From Pectobacterium polaris (GTDB lineage: Bacteria > Pseudomonadota > Gammaproteobacteria > Enterobacterales > Enterobacteriaceae), in contig NZ_CP017481.1 of NCBI RefSeq assembly GCF_002307355.1, positions 4,650,001 through 4,714,000 of the forward strand: 64,000 bases of DNA. Direction: 5' to 3'. Below, one piece after another: positions 18,066-29,416 of this stretch. The notes beneath the pieces were generated by a model that was not told where the DNA came from, ran no database searches, and was given only the letters and a program-made list of their open reading frames with translations. Numbering within the stretch: position 1 is the first letter of the stretch; the number at the start of each line of letters is the position of its first letter. The translations under genes and the position numbers were made by a program.

Positions 18066-20369
18066 ATGAAGTTGCATTCAGTACAAGAGACAAATGGTTC
18101 TGATAAATCAGTTAACCAAGAGTCTATCGTCCAAGAGCCAGCTGTTCACGAGCCGACTGTTGTTCATGAATCGACTAGTGTTCACGAGTCGACTATTGCC
18201 CATGAGCCGTCGATCGTTCATGAGCCTATCGTTAATGAAAATAGTGACCCTCGCAGCCGCCATGACGATCCCTTATTGGATAGCTTGCTGATCCTCTGCA
18301 CCTTGCAGGGGAAATCCGTCAGTCGTACCACACTCACCGCGGGGCTCCCTTTAGCCAACCAGCGGTTATCGGTAAAATTGCTCCCGAGAGCCGCTGCACG
18401 TGCGGGGTTGCAAGGGCGCGTTCTCAAACGTTCTCTGAATAAAATTTCCGAGATGTCGCTCCCCGCGATGTTGCTGTTACGGGAAGGACGTGCGGCGATT
18501 CTGCTAGGCTGGAACGCTGATGGCAGCGCGCGTCTGATGCCCAGTGAAACAGAAGGCGGGGAAATTTCCGTTGAGCACAATACGCTGCAACAGAATTACC
18601 TCGGTCTGGTGATGTTTGCCCAACCTCGTCATCAGTTCGATCTGCAAAATCCATCGCTGATCCCCCGAACCAAATCCTGGTTCAAAGATACGCTGAAGCT
18701 TTCGCGTTCGCTCTATCTCGATGCCGTCCTCGCCAGTTTGCTGGTGAACATTATCGCACTTGCCACGCCGCTGTTCGTGATGAATGTCTATGACCGCGTT
18801 GTGCCCAATCAGGCAACGGCGACACTATGGGTGCTGGCTATCGGCGTGACTGGCGCTTTTGTTTTCGATTTGATACTCAAAACACTGCGCGGCATTTGCC
18901 TGGATATGGCGGGCAAAAAAACCGACCTGATTATTTCTGCCACGTTATTTGAACGAATCACGGGCATGTCGATGAAGGCCCGACCACCGCGGGTTGGTAG
19001 CTTTGCACAGAATATTCATGAATTTCAGTCGCTCAGAGATTTTCTGTCATCACTTACGCTGACGACGCTGATCGATTTTCCTTTTACGCTACTTCTGCTG
19101 CTGGTTATCGGTATCATCGGCGGCCCACTGGTCTGGGTTTCTATACTAGCCTACCCTATCGCCTTGCTGGCGAGTTGGGCGATGCAAAAGCCGCTGTCCG
19201 CCACCATTGAAAAAACAATGCACCTTGCCAGTGAACGGCAGGCTACGCTGATCGAAACTTTGAGTTGTCTGGACGCGATCAAGGTCAATAATGCGGAAAG
19301 TGAACGGCAGCACCAGTGGGAACAGACCATTGGCAGCCTGAGCAAGCTGGAAATGCGAGCCAAGGCACTGTCTTCACTGGCGGTAAACCTGACGCAGTGG
19401 TTCCAGCAATTTGCCGGCGTTGCCATGATTGTCGTCGGCGTCTATATGCTGATTAACGGCAAACTCAGTATGGGTGGGCTGATTGCCTGTTACATGCTGA
19501 ACGGCAGAGCGCTCATGCCGTTGGGCCAGCTGTCTGGGCTGGTCAGCCGTTACCAGCAAGCGCGTTTGACGATGCAAACCACCGAACAGATGATGCAGTT
19601 ACCGCAGGAGCGTAGCGATAACGAACGCCCGCTGAAGCGCGAGAGCATCCGGGGCGGTATCGAATTTCGCGATGTGACGTTTAATTACCCAGAACAAAAA
19701 ACCAGTTCGCTGCAAGGCATTAGCTTGACCATCGCGCCCGGTGAAAAAGTGGGCGTAATTGGCCGTAGCGGCTCGGGAAAAAGCTCGCTGCAAAAACTGA
19801 TCGTAAACCTCTATCAGCCTAATACGGGCAATATCCTGATCGACGGCGTCGATGCTCGTCAGTTGGATGTCAGCGATTTACGCCACAACATTGGTTATGT
19901 TCCTCAGGATATTCAGTTATTTAGTGGTTCTCTGCGCAATAACCTGATTAGCGGCGCACGCTATGTCGAAGACGAAGCCATGTTGCGAGCCGCAGAAATT
20001 TCAGGGGTGAACGAGTTTGCTCGTCTGCACCCCGATGGCTATAACCTTCAGGTGGGTGAACGTGGTCAACAACTCTCCGGCGGGCAGCGTCAGGCGGTCG
20101 CGATAGCCAGAGCGCTGCTGCTCGATCCGCCGATTCTGGTGCTGGATGAACCCACCAGTTCGATGGATAACACCAGCGAAGACCGACTAAAGCAAGCCCT
20201 GGCCCCCGTGATTGCAGAGAAAACGCTCTTACTGGTCACGCATCGGGTTTCCATGCTGGCGCTGGTCGATCGTTTAGTGATTGTCGACAGAGGTAAAATT
20301 ATTGCTGATGGGCCGAAAGCAATCGTGATGGATGCGTTGAAGAAGGGGCAGATCAATGCGTCTCGGTAA
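18066..20369 (+). CDS. lapB: Type I secretion ABC transporter (LapB-like) with N-terminal repeat extension
   Basis: Protein of 767 residues. It has an N-terminal extension (1-60) with hexapeptide repeats, then a C39-like domain (about 68-195) that lacks the catalytic cysteine motif. A six-helix membrane domain follows (about 215-500), then an ATPase with Walker A GRSGSGKSS (about 565-573), signature LSGGQRQ (about 669) and Walker B ILVLDEP (about 690). A C39-like domain without protease activity is normal for RTX adhesin exporters. Those substrates lose no leader peptide and are recognised by a C-terminal signal. It energises export of the adhesin through LapC and LapE. Start ATG at 18066 after AAGGGA. 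The gene overlaps lapC by 14 bp, so translation is probably coupled. Confidence 0.92.
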   Translation: MKLHSVQETNGSDKSVNQESIVQEPAVHEPTVVHESTSVHESTIAHEPSIVHEPIVNENSDPRSRHDDPLLDSLLILCTLQGKSVSRTTLTAGLPLANQRLSVKLLPRAAARAGLQGRVLKRSLNKISEMSLPAMLLLREGRAAILLGWNADGSARLMPSETEGGEISVEHNTLQQNYLGLVMFAQPRHQFDLQNPSLIPRTKSWFKDTLKLSRSLYLDAVLASLLVNIIALATPLFVMNVYDRVVPNQATATLWVLAIGVTGAFVFDLILKTLRGICLDMAGKKTDLIISATLFERITGMSMKARPPRVGSFAQNIHEFQSLRDFLSSLTLTTLIDFPFTLLLLLVIGIIGGPLVWVSILAYPIALLASWAMQKPLSATIEKTMHLASERQATLIETLSCLDAIKVNNAESERQHQWEQTIGSLSKLEMRAKALSSLAVNLTQWFQQFAGVAMIVVGVYMLINGKLSMGGLIACYMLNGRALMPLGQLSGLVSRYQQARLTMQTTEQMMQLPQERSDNERPLKRESIRGGIEFRDVTFNYPEQKTSSLQGISLTIAPGEKVGVIGRSGSGKSSLQKLIVNLYQPNTGNILIDGVDARQLDVSDLRHNIGYVPQDIQLFSGSLRNNLISGARYVEDEAMLRAAEISGVNEFARLHPDGYNLQVGERGQQLSGGQRQAVAIARALLLDPPILVLDEPTSSMDNTSEDRLKQALAPVIAEKTLLLVTHRVSMLALVDRLVIVDRGKIIADGPKAIVMDALKKGQINASR
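18144..18233 (+). repeat. Five 18-bp repeats encoding V-H-E-P/S-x-x in LapB
   Basis: Five consecutive 18-bp units (18144, 18162, 18180, 18198, 18216) encode VHEPTV, VHESTS, VHESTI, AHEPSI and VHEPIV, residues 27-56 of the ABC transporter. A partial VQEPA precedes them. All are in frame, so gain or loss of a unit would keep the gene open. Confidence 0.85.
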
Positions 20370-21717
20370 ATATATCAAACGAATTAAACGGTATTTTGTC
20401 GGCGGAGATGAAGAGAGCCTGCAAACGATGCCAGAAGTGAGCCGGGCAATGGCCGAAGATTCGCCACGTTCTATTCGCTTCACGCTGTGGGCTATCGGTG
20501 CTTTTTTCCTGTTTTTCATCCTGTGGGCCGGACTCGCAAATATCGATGAAGTCACTCGCGGCGATGGTAAAGCCATCCCGTCTTCCCGGCTGCAAAAAAT
20601 CCAAAACCTGGAAGGCGGTATTATCACGGAAGTGTTTATTCGTGAGGGACAAGTCGTCAATGCAGGCGATCCTTTGCTACGCCTTGATGATACCCGCTTT
20701 GCCTCCAACGTCGGTGAAACCGAAGCCGATCGGCTTGCGCTGCTGTCGCGAATTGAACGCCTAAACGCCGAAATCAGCGGTCAAGACCTCGTGCTTTCCG
20801 AAGAAATCACGACGCAAGCACCTAAAATAGCAGCAGGAGAAAAAGAGCTTTATAACAGCCGCCGCCAGCAACTGCATAATGAGATATCCGGCCTGGAAGA
20901 GCAGTTGATCCAGCGCCAGCAGGAACTGCGGGATTTCTCAGCCAAAGAGATTCAGTTCCGCAACAGCCTTGGCCTACTCCAGCAAGAAATTAAAATGTCA
21001 GAACCGCTGATCGCGGAAGGCGCGATTTCTAAAGTGGAAGTTTTACGTCTGCGCCGTGCTGAAGTCGAAACCCGTGGCCAGCTTGATTCCATCAAACTCT
21101 CCATTCCGCGGGCTGAGTCTGCGATTAAAGAGGGCGAAAATAAAATAGAGGAAACGCGTAGTCGCTATAAAAGCGAGGCGCTATCACAACTTAGTGAAGC
21201 ACAAACCAGCCTGAACAAAATTGCAGCCACGGGTAAAGCGCTCGAAGATCGGGTAAACCGAACGCTAGTCGTCTCCCCTGTTCGCGGTATCGTGCAGCAA
21301 GTTCTGGTGAATACCATCGGGGGAGTAATTCAACCGGGTAGCGATCTGGTAGAAATTGTCCCACTGGATGACAAGCTGTTGGTCGAAGCTAAAATTCGTC
21401 CTCAGGATATTGCGTTTTTACACCCAGGTCAGGATGCCATCATAAAATTGACGGCCTACGACTACACCATATATGGTGGCCTAAAAGGTCAGTTGGAACA
21501 AATCAGCCCGGACACCGTCACGGATAAAGAAGGGAACAGCTTTTATATTATTCGCTTACGGACTGATAAGAATTATTTAGGTTCAGCCGATAAACCACTT
21601 CTTATCATTCCAGGCATGGTGGCCTCTGTTGATATCATCACGGGCAAGAAAACTATCCTCAGCTATTTGTTAAAGCCGATTATCCGAGCAAAAGCAGAAG
21701 CACTACGAGAAAGATAA
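20356..21717 (+). CDS. lapC: Membrane-fusion (HlyD-family) adaptor of the adhesin secretion system
   Basis: Protein of 453 residues. It has a short cytoplasmic N-terminus, one membrane segment (about 43-62), a lipoyl-like half-motif around ITEVFIREGQVVNAGDPLL, and a long periplasmic coiled coil (about 120-290). The second lipoyl half and the beta-barrel include NRTLVVSPVRGIVQQV. This is the plan of HlyD/LapC adaptors, which link the inner-membrane ABC transporter to the outer-membrane channel. It starts inside the end of lapB (14-bp overlap) and is followed 4 bp later by a terminator, closing the operon. Confidence 0.92.
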   Translation: MRLGKYIKRIKRYFVGGDEESLQTMPEVSRAMAEDSPRSIRFTLWAIGAFFLFFILWAGLANIDEVTRGDGKAIPSSRLQKIQNLEGGIITEVFIREGQVVNAGDPLLRLDDTRFASNVGETEADRLALLSRIERLNAEISGQDLVLSEEITTQAPKIAAGEKELYNSRRQQLHNEISGLEEQLIQRQQELRDFSAKEIQFRNSLGLLQQEIKMSEPLIAEGAISKVEVLRLRRAEVETRGQLDSIKLSIPRAESAIKEGENKIEETRSRYKSEALSQLSEAQTSLNKIAATGKALEDRVNRTLVVSPVRGIVQQVLVNTIGGVIQPGSDLVEIVPLDDKLLVEAKIRPQDIAFLHPGQDAIIKLTAYDYTIYGGLKGQLEQISPDTVTDKEGNSFYIIRLRTDKNYLGSADKPLLIIPGMVASVDIITGKKTILSYLLKPIIRAKAEALRER

Positions 21718-21720
21718 TAA

Positions 21721-21748
21721 AAAAGGCGCTCGACAGAGCGCCTTTTTT
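21721..21748 (+). terminator. Intrinsic terminator after lapC
   Basis: Stem GGCGCTC, loop GACA, GAGCGCC, then six T residues. An A-run on the other side lets it also serve the convergent diguanylate cyclase gene. Confidence 0.92.
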
Positions 21749-21758
21749 ATTTCATTTA

Positions 21759-23273
21759 TCAATGATCGTTCATGCTGTGATAAATCTGAGTCTGACTACG
21801 CCCCATGGCTTTAGCTTGGTACATGGCGGAATCGGCATTAATTGCCAGCGTCAGAGAATCGGAGCCATGTTCTGGATACAGTGCAATACCGATACTGCAC
21901 GATATATCAAGTTTTTTCCCATTGATCTCAAATGGTTTGTTCAGTGCGTTGTGTATTTTATCTGCAACATAGAGTGTATTATCAATTTCCTTAATACCCT
22001 GAAGCAGAATAATGAATTCATCACCGCTACGGCGATATACCGTATCCGAATCTCGAACCGCACCACGCATACGTGCAGCCGCTTCTTTTAATAGCAAATC
22101 GCCAACAGCATGTCCAAACGAGTCGTTTATCTGTTTAAATTTATCGAGATCCAGGAACATCAGCGCGATCTTTCTACCCGTTTGTTTCGATAACAGAATC
22201 GCCTGCTCCATCTGCTCAGCAAACGTCAGGCCATTAGCCAGTGACGTTAATGAGTCATAGTGCGCCAGCTGCCGATAGTGTTCCTCGCTGCGCCGCAGCA
22301 TATCAATGGCATGATATCGCTCTATCGCGATCGCAATCAGCTGTGCAGATTTCTCGATAGAGAAAATTTCCTCTTCCGTCGGGACATACACTTTACGGTG
22401 ATAAACGCTTAAAACACCTAATATTTCTTTGTTCTGACCAATGATAGGTTCAGACCAGCAGGAACGCAGCCCGGCATATAATGCGAGCCCTTTATATAAA
22501 GACCAATGTGGATGCACGGAAATATCATCAGCGATTACGCGTTTTCCGGTATGGGCTGCTGTACCAAAAGAAGCCACACCATCGGCAATTTTCACATTGT
22601 GAATGGCATTTTTATAAAAACCTGGCAAGCTCGGCGCCGATCCAAGCGTCAAACATTTCTTTTCTTTATCAACGAGCAGTACAGAACAAACAATACGACC
22701 TGGGTTTTTTTCCTCAACGCTGAAAATGATCGCATCCAGGATATCCTTCAGCGGCGCGCCGCTTGATAACAACTCCAGCGCACGATTGTATGAATTATCA
22801 TGATGTTCCTGCGATTTCCGCTCTGTAATATCTAGTTTAATGCCGACATACTGGGTCGTGTTACTCGCTTTATTATATATTTTAACGATATTGGCCTTTT
22901 CCCAATACAACTGCCCATCTTTACGCCGGTTAACGAACTCACCGCTCCAAACATTACCTTTATTTATGGTAGCCCACAGATCTTCATAGACGCTGGCGTT
23001 GGTCATGCCAGAGTTTAATATATTCGTTTTTTTGCCAATAACTTCATCCGGCATATAACCAGACATGGTAATAAACTGGCGATTAACGTAAATAATTTCA
23101 CAATTTTCATCTGCGATCATAATTGAGGCAGGGCTATATTCCATCGCAAAAAAAGTCATGTTGAGGAAGTCTTGTTTTTTCTGCTCAGTTTTAAACTTTT
23201 GTTTAATTTTTCTATTTTTCACAGAAGAAAACAATAACAATAACAACAGTAGGGTTATTATAATTTCATACAC
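21759..23273 (-). CDS. Membrane-anchored PAS-GAF-GGDEF diguanylate cyclase with SGDEF motif
   Basis: Protein of 504 residues. It has an N-terminal membrane anchor (about 4-17, leucine-rich), a PAS domain (about 40-150, with NRQFITMSGYMPDEVIGK), a GAF domain (about 165-325) and a GGDEF domain (about 335-500). The active-site motif is SGDEF (416-420) instead of GGDEF. An RxxD inhibition site, RDSD, lies at 407-410, exactly five residues upstream, as in product-inhibited cyclases. Predicted to make c-di-GMP from two GTP in response to signals sensed by PAS and GAF. It is convergent with lapC, and its product would be read by LapD. From memory, a non-canonical SGDEF cyclase linked to the multi-repeat adhesin of P. 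atrosepticum was shown to be active; this looks like its ortholog. Confidence 0.9.
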   Translation of the reverse strand: MYEIIITLLLLLLLFSSVKNRKIKQKFKTEQKKQDFLNMTFFAMEYSPASIMIADENCEIIYVNRQFITMSGYMPDEVIGKKTNILNSGMTNASVYEDLWATINKGNVWSGEFVNRRKDGQLYWEKANIVKIYNKASNTTQYVGIKLDITERKSQEHHDNSYNRALELLSSGAPLKDILDAIIFSVEEKNPGRIVCSVLLVDKEKKCLTLGSAPSLPGFYKNAIHNVKIADGVASFGTAAHTGKRVIADDISVHPHWSLYKGLALYAGLRSCWSEPIIGQNKEILGVLSVYHRKVYVPTEEEIFSIEKSAQLIAIAIERYHAIDMLRRSEEHYRQLAHYDSLTSLANGLTFAEQMEQAILLSKQTGRKIALMFLDLDKFKQINDSFGHAVGDLLLKEAAARMRGAVRDSDTVYRRSGDEFIILLQGIKEIDNTLYVADKIHNALNKPFEINGKKLDISCSIGIALYPEHGSDSLTLAINADSAMYQAKAMGRSQTQIYHSMNDH

Positions 23274-24060
23274 AATAACACTCTCCTCAGGCCCGAGTGG
23301 TCCTGATCGTACAAATCACAACGCTGATGACGAAAAATCCCGGTAACAAGCCCCTACCCCGTAGATTTTCAGGATGGGTGCATTTCCGGAGAGCAGAAAG
23401 GATGAAAGAAAAAACGCTCCATGAAGCAGGAGTGTTTAGAAACATAGCAACGTAAGCATAAAGCCCTCGCATATGACTGTGCGCAGATAAAAACAACAAA
23501 TTCAAAAGAGTATCTTAATTTAATAGTAGTAATTGTTCGGGTTATAAGCTTCTCTAATGGAATAAAAGAATATTCCTAAGGGTACATGGCGATATATTCT
23601 GAACATCAAATTTTTGTAAGCAAATCAATTATACCAATAAGTATCATTGTTTTAATCAACAAAATCTATCACAAAGTGATTTTTGATCGTTAACAGTAAA
23701 CATTATATTTTTTTACCATTAAAAATCAAATAATTAAAAGAAAAAAATAAAATCATTAACGTAAGCGTCTGATTATATATGTCATAATTTGATGCAAAAT
23801 CCGTAGTCCTCCTCCCTGTTGCTTCATTGAAATTAAACACTGTCATAACAAATAAAATGAGAATTAAATAACAAAAACAAAACAAAATACAGCATTATAC
23901 CTCGATAATCAGCAGGAAAAGAAAGCCTGTCAGGCGGGTGGGATTTTGTACAAAAATGAAATATTAGGAAATATAATGAATTAATATGAAGGAACAGCAT
24001 GGATGGGCATACAGCAGTACTCTACTATGCAAAGTGATAGCCTAAACAACAGGTTATCAC
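23274..24060. promoter_or_regulatory. Long AT-rich region upstream of the diguanylate cyclase gene
   Basis: 787 bp with no convincing gene; short open frames here (for example 23703-23885) lack ribosome binding sites. It lies between pdeH and the cyclase gene, both on the minus strand, and probably holds the cyclase promoter and regulatory sites, including an RcsAB-box-like site at 23565-23578. Base composition is clearly more AT-rich than the genes on either side. Confidence 0.6.
23565..23578 (+). promoter_or_regulatory. RcsAB-box-like site upstream of the diguanylate cyclase gene
   Basis: AAAGAATATTCCTA matches the RcsAB box consensus TAAGAATATTCCTA at 13 of 14 positions. It lies about 290 bp upstream of the cyclase start. 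Binding is predicted only. Confidence 0.55.
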
Positions 24061-24852
24061 CTAAAGTTCAAGCTTCAATGTCTCAAAATTCTCAAACGGC
24101 TGAGGGCGCGAGAGGTAGTATCCTTGGGCAGCATAAGCATGCGATGCTTGAACAATGGCCCATTCTTCCTTTGTTTCGATTCCTTCAATGACCACATAAT
24201 TGCAAAAACGCGATAGCAAAGCGATCAGTGCAGGGAAAACGGTTTTTCCTTCACCACTTTGTTGCAGGAGAATGAAGAGCTCACGTGCCACTTTGATGCA
24301 ATCATACTGAGCCAGCATAAGTGATGAAAAATTCGCCATGCCGCAGCCGAAATCATCCAGCCACAGTGTTTGTGCTTCAGGGAGCTTGGTTAAGATTTCT
24401 TTTGGCAGCCCTCCCTGATTTTCGACCATTTCAAAACGAATCCAGGGCATTGTGGCAATCAGGCGTTTAGCTTCCAGATTATTTTGTAACGCCAGTAACG
24501 TCATGCCATCAATGTTGACGGAGGCAAAAAGACCGTCACGAGTAAATCGAAAATTCCACTGAGATAAAAGTTGCAGTTGTTCTACAATAATTAGAAGGCG
24601 GGTTTCAACATCAATATTCGCGAAGTATTTTTCAGGAGAGATGAACTTTTGCGGCAGGGTAGGAGAAAAAACGGAAGTCAGTAACTCAATAGCCATCAAT
24701 TTACCTGATGTTCGGTAAATGGGCTGAAAAGTATACCGCCGTTGGCATTGGTGCCAGTAATCAGCGCCTAATGGCTCTGCGTCTCCCTGTTGGAAAAATC
24801 CTGCCCCAACCTGATTAAAATGACCTTCCTGCTGCACTATGAGTTCCGCCAT
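24061..24852 (-). CDS. pdeH: EAL-domain c-di-GMP phosphodiesterase, PdeH (YhjH) type
   Basis: Protein of 263 residues made of a single EAL domain. It aligns over its length with E. coli PdeH as I recall it: FQPIYRTSGKLMAIELL, GLFASVNIDGMTLLAL, LWLDDFGCGMANFSSL, VVIEGIETKEEWAIVQ. The EAL position reads ELL as in PdeH, which is active. The metal-binding LDDFG and the EGIET lysine/glutamate motif are intact. Predicted to hydrolyse c-di-GMP to pGpG in the cytoplasm. In enterobacteria PdeH lowers c-di-GMP to favour motility. Here its position beside the cyclase and Lap genes suggests it opposes surface retention of the adhesin. It is separated from the cyclase gene by 787 bp. Confidence 0.9.
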   Translation of the reverse strand: MAELIVQQEGHFNQVGAGFFQQGDAEPLGADYWHQCQRRYTFQPIYRTSGKLMAIELLTSVFSPTLPQKFISPEKYFANIDVETRLLIIVEQLQLLSQWNFRFTRDGLFASVNIDGMTLLALQNNLEAKRLIATMPWIRFEMVENQGGLPKEILTKLPEAQTLWLDDFGCGMANFSSLMLAQYDCIKVARELFILLQQSGEGKTVFPALIALLSRFCNYVVIEGIETKEEWAIVQASHAYAAQGYYLSRPQPFENFETLKLEL

Positions 24853-25583
<731 letters not shown>

Positions 25584-25601
25584 GCATCCTTTTACGAGCG
25601 A

Positions 25602-25982
25602 TCAGCTTTCGATAATCACTGTCGCACAGGCATAGCGTCTTTCGTCAGCCAGCGTCACATGGACGTGTCTGACGCCCATCTGTTCAGCCAGCTCTGCCGC
25701 TTTAGCAAAAAACCGCAGGCAAGGTTTACCCAGTTCGTCATTAAAAACCTCAAACTGGTTGAACGCGAGCCCGTTACGGATTCCGGTACCGAAGGCTTTT
25801 GCGGCCGCTTCTTTCACGGCAAAGCGCTTGGCGAGGAAACGAACAGGCTGCTGATGCTGCTGATAATGCGCCCATTCAGCATCCGTCAGAATGCGGCGAG
25901 CCAATCGCTCGCCTGAACGTTCAATCACCGCGTCAATACGGGCGATTTCGACAATATCCGTTCCGAGCCCAAGAATTGCCAT
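25602..25982 (-). CDS. acpS: Holo-[acyl-carrier-protein] synthase
   Basis: Protein of 126 residues beginning [16 protein letters not shown], with the metal-binding GTDIV and [14 protein letters not shown] motifs of group I phosphopantetheinyl transferases. It moves 4'-phosphopantetheine from CoA to the acyl carrier protein, giving active holo-ACP for fatty-acid synthesis. Its ATG overlaps the pdxJ stop by one base, so it is translated from the pdxJ message. Confidence 0.97.
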   Translation of the reverse strand: MAILGLGTDIVEIARIDAVIERSGERLARRILTDAEWAHYQQHQQPVRFLAKRFAVKEAAAKAFGTGIRNGLAFNQFEVFNDELGKPCLRFFAKAAELAEQMGVRHVHVTLADERRYACATVIIES

Positions 25983-26713
25983 CAGCGGCGTGCTTCTCGC
26001 ATCAGACTCTTCATTTCGGCAACAGCATCCTTCAGACCGGACATCACTGCACGCCCGATAATCGCATGCCCAATATTCAATTCATGCATTTCTGGCAAGG
26101 CGGCAATCGGCAGAACGTTATGGTACGTCAGACCATGTCCGGCATTGACTTTAAGCCCCTTCTCCGCAGCATAAGTCGCCGCATCACGAATACGCTCGAA
26201 CTCATGCTGGCGTGCTTCGTCATCTGACGCATCGGCATACGCCCCGGTATGGATTTCGATATAGGGCGCACCGCTGGCCACGGCAGCATCGATTTGCCGC
26301 TTATCCGCATCAATGAAGAGCGAAACCAAGATATTAGCCTGGCTAAGTCTGGCTACTGCGTTATCGATCTTTTCCTGCTGCCCCGCGACATCCAGCCCGC
26401 CTTCGGTTGTCACTTCCTGACGTTTTTCCGGTACCAAACAGCAAAAATGCGGTTTCACCTCACAGGCGATGTTCAGCATCTCTTCCGTGACAGCCATTTC
26501 CAGATTCATACGGGTTTGGAGCGTTTCTCTCAGGATCCGCACATCACGATCCGTGATATGGCGACGATCTTCACGCAAATGCACAGTGATGCCATCCGCC
26601 CCCGCCTGCTCAGCGACAAAAGCCGCCTGAACGGGATCGGGATACGCCGTTCCACGCGCATTACGCAGCGTTGCAATGTGATCGATGTTAACGCCAAGCA
26701 GCAGTTCAGCCAT
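25982..26713 (-). CDS. pdxJ: Pyridoxine 5'-phosphate synthase
   Basis: Protein of 243 residues, the standard PdxJ length, with N-terminal [22 protein letters not shown] and C-terminal [12 protein letters not shown] / [10 protein letters not shown], which line the phosphate and active site of the TIM barrel. It condenses 1-deoxyxylulose 5-phosphate with 3-amino-2-oxopropyl phosphate to make pyridoxine 5'-phosphate (vitamin B6). It lies between recO and acpS in the conserved enterobacterial order and overlaps acpS by one base. Confidence 0.97.
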   Translation of the reverse strand: MAELLLGVNIDHIATLRNARGTAYPDPVQAAFVAEQAGADGITVHLREDRRHITDRDVRILRETLQTRMNLEMAVTEEMLNIACEVKPHFCCLVPEKRQEVTTEGGLDVAGQQEKIDNAVARLSQANILVSLFIDADKRQIDAAVASGAPYIEIHTGAYADASDDEARQHEFERIRDAATYAAEKGLKVNAGHGLTYHNVLPIAALPEMHELNIGHAIIGRAVMSGLKDAVAEMKSLMREARR

Positions 26714-26793
26714 GATAAATCCTCGGTAAAGTCATGCACGATACGTGGCAGTTTACACCGATGTCACAGCGTCAGGGTACTGAGGAGGCGGGA

Positions 26794-27531
26794 TTATTTA
26801 TCAGAAGATGCGGGTTTGGACAAATTAGCAGCAGGAACGAACTGGCGGAATAGTTCACGACTTTTCAGCGGTTTTCCCCCCAGATAAGGCTTTAACGCGA
26901 TACGGGTGAAACGCTTTGCCGCCTTCAATGTGCCGACATCTGGAAATTCACGCGACGCCAGCGAGCGTAACTCATGCCCGGTAAAGCTTTTATTATCAAC
27001 AACCAGACTGGCAATAAATCCCCTTTCTTCTCGATACTGATAAGTCATGGTATCGGCCACGGGTTCACCGCTACCAGCACAATGCAGGAAATCAACGCCG
27101 TATCCTAGATAGCCTAACAACGCTAATTCAAAGCGTCTTAATGCTGGTTCGGGAGAGGCATCTTGTGCAGCAAGATGTTGTAAACAGTGGAGATAATCGA
27201 AGAAAAGAGCAGAGTAATTGGTTTCATGTTCTAGCACGCGAGACAGCAGTTCGTTAACGTATAAACCGCTATAAAGCATCGAGCCAGTCAGTGGTAGCGC
27301 GAGCGAGACAGGCTCAGCGCTGCGTAATGTTTTCACTTCTCCCCGGCCACTCCAGCGCACCAGCAGCGGAGTGAAAGGCTGTAAACAGCCTTTCAGGCTA
27401 GAGCGTCGGGCTCGCGCGCCTTTGGCAAGCACGCGAACTCGACCATCGCTTTCACTAAACAGATCCAGCAATAAACTGGTTTCACTGTAAGGTCGCCCAT
27501 GTAAGACAAATGCGCGCTGCCAGCCTTCCAT
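26794..27531 (-). CDS. recO: DNA repair protein RecO
   Basis: Protein of 245 residues with the N-terminal OB-fold start [23 protein letters not shown], then the helical part. RecO works with RecR to load RecA onto SSB-coated single-stranded DNA and anneals complementary strands. It is downstream of era by 11 bp in the same direction. A gap of 80 bp separates it from pdxJ. Confidence 0.96.
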   Translation of the reverse strand: MEGWQRAFVLHGRPYSETSLLLDLFSESDGRVRVLAKGARARRSSLKGCLQPFTPLLVRWSGRGEVKTLRSAEPVSLALPLTGSMLYSGLYVNELLSRVLEHETNYSALFFDYLHCLQHLAAQDASPEPALRRFELALLGYLGYGVDFLHCAGSGEPVADTMTYQYREERGFIASLVVDNKSFTGHELRSLASREFPDVGTLKAAKRFTRIALKPYLGGKPLKSRELFRQFVPAANLSKPASSDK

Positions 27532-27542
27532 CGGCGTGAACC

Positions 27543-29128
<1,586 letters not shown>

Positions 29129-29245
29129 TTACCAATAGATCAACGATGCGTCAAAAACAGCAGCATACGGAACAGCCCTGCTTACTAATTCGGTCAAAAC
29201 TGTTTCGTTTGCATTGGCTCCCGTAAGGAAGCCTGCCTTTCTGCC

Positions 29246-29322
29246 CGTCATACTTCGCGTTGCCTGTGCGCTAGCGTGGTTCAAACGCTAACGTGTTGTC
29301 CTGCAACTCGTACTATTTAGGG
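29246..29322. repeat. REP/MITE-like imperfect palindrome between rnc and lepB
   Basis: The outer arms CGTCATACTTCGCGTTGC and CTGCAACTCGTACTATTTAG are imperfect inverted copies. The inner arms GCTAGCGT and AACGCTAAC can pair. Similar outer arms (…CATACTTCAAGTTGC / GCAACTCGAATTATT…) are, from memory, a recurrent intergenic element in Yersinia, Serratia and Pectobacterium. It lies in the 291-bp gap, which has no gene. Confidence 0.5.
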
Positions 29323-29416
29323 CATGTTCTTTCAAAAAGAGCGTTACTGAAAATATTCTACAACGGACAGCATCAGAATGCTGCCTGTATCTTATTTTGC
29401 TTAATGCTTACTTTGG

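Noticed and set aside
16635..21717. Drug-efflux or toxin type I exporter
   Set aside because: The C39-like domain lacks protease residues, no toxin gene is near, and the divergent RTX adhesin with lapG/lapD fits a Lap exporter.
23703..23885. 60-codon hydrophobic frame upstream of the cyclase
   Set aside because: AT-rich chance frame without a ribosome binding site or recognisable protein features.
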